Assembly: GCA_039704465.1 (NCBI GenBank)
Contig: JASFAU010000011.1
Span: forward strand, 868,001-932,000
Source: Plasmodiophora brassicae
Taxonomy: Eukaryota; Endomyxa; Phytomyxea; Plasmodiophorida; Plasmodiophoridae
Length of the DNA: 64,000 nt
Reading direction: 5' to 3'
A program made the translations under genes and the position numbers. Positions 62,063 through 64,000 of this stretch are shown piece after piece. The first letter of the stretch is position 1; the number at the start of each line of letters is the position of its first letter. The notes under the pieces were generated by a model that did not search any database, was not told the DNA's origin, and worked only from the letters and a program-made list of their open reading frames with translations.

Positions 62063-62964
62063 TTACAAGTTCAACGTCAGCAGTTCGTTCTTTGGCGTCG
62101 GTATGGTCGCATGCGTCTGACCCTGGTTGGCCTTTGCGGCCGGCACGAAGCCCATGTACCCGAGCAGGCTGAGGCGCGCGCGAAACACACGGCGTCGTCA
62201 GCGACCCCGTCCGGCTCTGCGTTGTTCGCCCGCCGGCAACGTACCGGTTCGAGTTCTTGTTCGTCCCGAACGACAGCTCGTCGTGCCGTACGGGCATCTG
62301 CCCCGGAGGCCGAGTCGCCATGATCACCTACAGGAGAGAGCGCGCAGGCGGGTCAGCATCCGACAACATGGGGACGCATCACTCGTCGCGTACCCCGGGG
62401 TCCACGAAGTCGGTGGCGTACGACGAGCTGGGCATCGAGTGGTTCAGGACCTGGCTGGGCCGGGCGGCGGCGCTGCCGGTCCCGTCGCCGTACCGGGGCG
62501 GCGCCGGCCCCGTCCTGGACTCAAAGTCGCCGAACGCCGCCGAGTAGGTTGTCGACCAGTGCGACGTGCTCCTAGCGTACGCACCCGTGCTCAGCACCTG
62601 CCAGTAGGTATCGTGCGGCCGATATGGGCGAGGCGCCCGTCCCCTACCCGGCCGTGGCCAGCTTCACCTGAGCGGCCTTGACGAGGACGGGCCGCTGGAA
62701 ATCGCTCGGTTGGACAGCGTTGCCGACCTGCTGCGTGTAGGAGCTCATCTGCACGCCGTGCGAGTGGCGCCTTTTGGCCGACTCGGCGTAGTCGGCGTCC
62801 GTCTGCAGGGCGCGCTCGGCCAGGTCCGCCTGGTAACCGACCTTGCGCCCGACGGCGAACGCCTCGTGGGCGGGCACGTAGCCCATGTAGCCGGGCACCC
62901 TGTACTGCAGCAGGGCGTCGTCCAGCGGGACCGTTGCTGGTGCTGCTGACGACGACGACGACAT
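62063..62964 (-). CDS. CIMIP2/FAM166-like ciliary microtubule inner protein (4 exons)
   Basis: Exons 62668-62964, 62394-62597, 62245-62327 and 62063-62168. Introns are 70, 66 and 76 nt with GTGAAG, GTACGC and GTACGT donors and GGCAG, TGTAG and CTCAG acceptors. The exon lengths (297, 204, 83, 106) give one 229-residue frame. Two copies of the signature GYMG(Y/F)VP are present: PGYMGYVPAHE at 24-34 and LGYMGFVPAAK at 197-207. Other features are the internal STGAYARSTSHWSTTY and a short TFP-like tail (TPKNELLTLNL). Such GY-G-VP motifs characterise CIMIP2 (FAM166/DUF2475) proteins lining axonemal doublet microtubules, so the organism should have motile flagella. The ATG at 62964 is the first in frame. 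Confidence 0.78.
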
Positions 62965-63125
62965 CCCGACGTCGACTCTGCCGGATAGTGATATACGACA
63001 CCCGCCAGCCGGGTCGATCAGGTACCTCGCGTCGATCCCGGCCACCGTCGACCGCTGCTGCCGGCTCGTTTATGAATCGCAGCTGCCGTACTGCTACACT
63101 GGTCGTTAGCAACGCGGCAGCAGCC
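62965..63125. promoter_or_regulatory. Divergent promoter region (161 bp)
   Basis: This is the only sequence between the start codons of the CIMIP2-like gene (-) and the RRM-type gene (+). It must hold both promoters and 5' leaders unless upstream exons exist. No TATA box is obvious; the middle is GC rich. Confidence 0.5.
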
Positions 63126-64000
63126 ATGATGGTACAGCGTCGTGCCGCGGTGGACCCGTTGCTGTCGGCTGCCCAGGCCGACGCGGCCGCGTTGTCGGCC
63201 GCCAAGTACGACCTGGAGGAGCGCCTGCGTCAGGCGCGCATGGCCCTGGCTCGGTACGACGACAGCGCCTGCGTCGACGTGCTGCTGTCGGACGGGGACG
63301 CACCCACCCGGGTCCTGCTGCTGGACAACATCCGCCAGTCGGTCAGCAACGTCGCCGTCGGCGTCCGCCTGCAGGCCCTGGGGCCGACGCGCCGCACGCG
63401 CCCGATCCCGCTGTTCAACCGCGGCGACGCCGTCCAGGCCCACCTGGGCACCAGCGCCGTGCTCGCTGAGTTCGCCACGGTCGACAATGCGCGGTTCGCC
63501 CTAGGCATCCTCGACGGGCAACCGCTGGGCGGCGCGCGCCTGCGCGCTCGGTACGCGTCCGAGTACCCGACGGCGACGCTGAGCGTGTTCGGCCCGGTCA
63601 GCGCACTGCCGACGCCCGTCCTGGCGGCCTGGTTCGCCCGGTTCGGCACCGTCAGCGGCGTGCAGCGCCATGGCGTCGCCCAGGGCTGGCTGCTGGTGCG
63701 ATTCGCGCGCGACGACCAGGCCGCCCACTGCCTGGTCAGCCTGCACGCCAAGCTCGTCTGCGGCCTGCCCGTCGAGATCGCGTTCGCCAACGACGTCGAC
63801 CACCTGCCGCTGGACGTCGGCCACGACGACGTCGACGACGACGACGATGAGGGAGGCGGGGCGACGACGGCCAAGGCCTGGCAGGCGCAGCTGGATCGGT
63901 TCGACGCGATCCGCAGCGTCCTGTTCGGCGACAGCGACGGCGCGATCGTCGACCCCGCCGTCCTGCGTCGCAACGCCCGCCTGCTGGACGCGTTCCAGGC
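63126..64000 (+). CDS. Protein with two RRM-like domains (partial, runs off the window)
   Basis: The frame is open from ATG 63126 (MMVQRRAAVDPLLSAAQ) to the window edge, at least 291 codons with no stop. A helical N-terminus (about 8-50) is followed by an RRM-like fold: VLLLDNI as an RNP2-like strand near 63, AVLAEFATVDNARFAL as RNP1 and helix 2 near 111, then GARLRARYA. A second RRM has LSVFGPVS near 152 and GWLLVRFARDDQAAHCL near 187, followed by an acidic DDVDDDDDEGGG stretch and a helical region. Paired RRMs with poor aromatic RNP positions suggest an RNA-binding or protein-binding adaptor. A Mei2-like arrangement is possible but not proven. Confidence 0.7.
   Translation, partial: MMVQRRAAVDPLLSAAQADAAALSAAKYDLEERLRQARMALARYDDSACVDVLLSDGDAPTRVLLLDNIRQSVSNVAVGVRLQALGPTRRTRPIPLFNRGDAVQAHLGTSAVLAEFATVDNARFALGILDGQPLGGARLRARYASEYPTATLSVFGPVSALPTPVLAAWFARFGTVSGVQRHGVAQGWLLVRFARDDQAAHCLVSLHAKLVCGLPVEIAFANDVDHLPLDVGHDDVDDDDDEGGGATTAKAWQAQLDRFDAIRSVLFGDSDGAIVDPAVLRRNARLLDAFQ

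Noticed and set aside
1..64000. tRNA, rRNA or telomeric repeats
   Set aside because: None was recognised on reading both strands; without a covariance search this is absence of evidence only.

Overview
The window looks like a piece of a GC-rich genome of a flagellated, zoospore-type microbial eukaryote. I favour a zoosporic fungus (Blastocladiomycota or Chytridiomycota), but an oomycete or another flagellate is not excluded. The reasons are short introns of about 55-76 nt (GT...AG, some with a CTAAC branch point near the 3' end), fungal-style Ty3/gypsy chromoviruses, and at the right edge a gene with ciliary microtubule-inner-protein motifs. Species assignment is inference.

About 1-60 kb is a transposon graveyard and nest. 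From left to right: the end of a Ty3/gypsy pol and small fragments (1-1.6 kb); a MITE-like inverted-repeat element (1.6-2.2 kb); a Ty3/gypsy chromovirus with 343-bp LTRs (element A, 2402-14116), into which a Ty1/copia element (copia B, 6894-12133, minus strand) has inserted; an array of hairpin repeats (14.2-14.6 kb); and a second copia (copia A, 15772-20995) without a target duplication. Copia A abuts a chain of nested and truncated gypsy elements: E1 in E2, E2 in H, H in I, plus a complete element F inside E2 (20996-35959). Next comes a PIF/Harbinger DNA transposon (35960-43936) with transposase and Myb/SANT-like genes, carrying a third copia (copia C, 38404-43639) at the SANT start codon. 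Then follow two degraded pieces of Plavaka-like transposases (43.9-48.1 kb), repeat-rich sequence, a pogo/Tigger-type transposon (50888-53034) and a complete gypsy element D with 96-bp LTRs (53042-58712).

The gypsy families D, E2 and F share two RNA-level devices readable from the sequence. One is a canonical -1 frameshift signal between gag and pol: GGGAAAT/C, a 6-nt spacer, then a 9-10 bp stem enclosing the gag stop. The other, also seen in E1, is a primer-binding site complementary to the element's own LTR. That complementarity covaries between families, as expected for self-primed (Tf1-like) reverse transcription.

The last 3.6 kb (60.4-64 kb) is compact host sequence with four genes: a small possible ciliary protein (+), a three-exon two-transmembrane protein (-), a four-exon CIMIP2/FAM166-like protein with two GYMG(Y/F)VP motifs (-), and a partial protein with two RRM-like folds (+). 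The last two are transcribed divergently from a 161-bp intergenic region. I saw no rRNA, tRNA, CRISPR array or telomere repeat, but I could not run a search.
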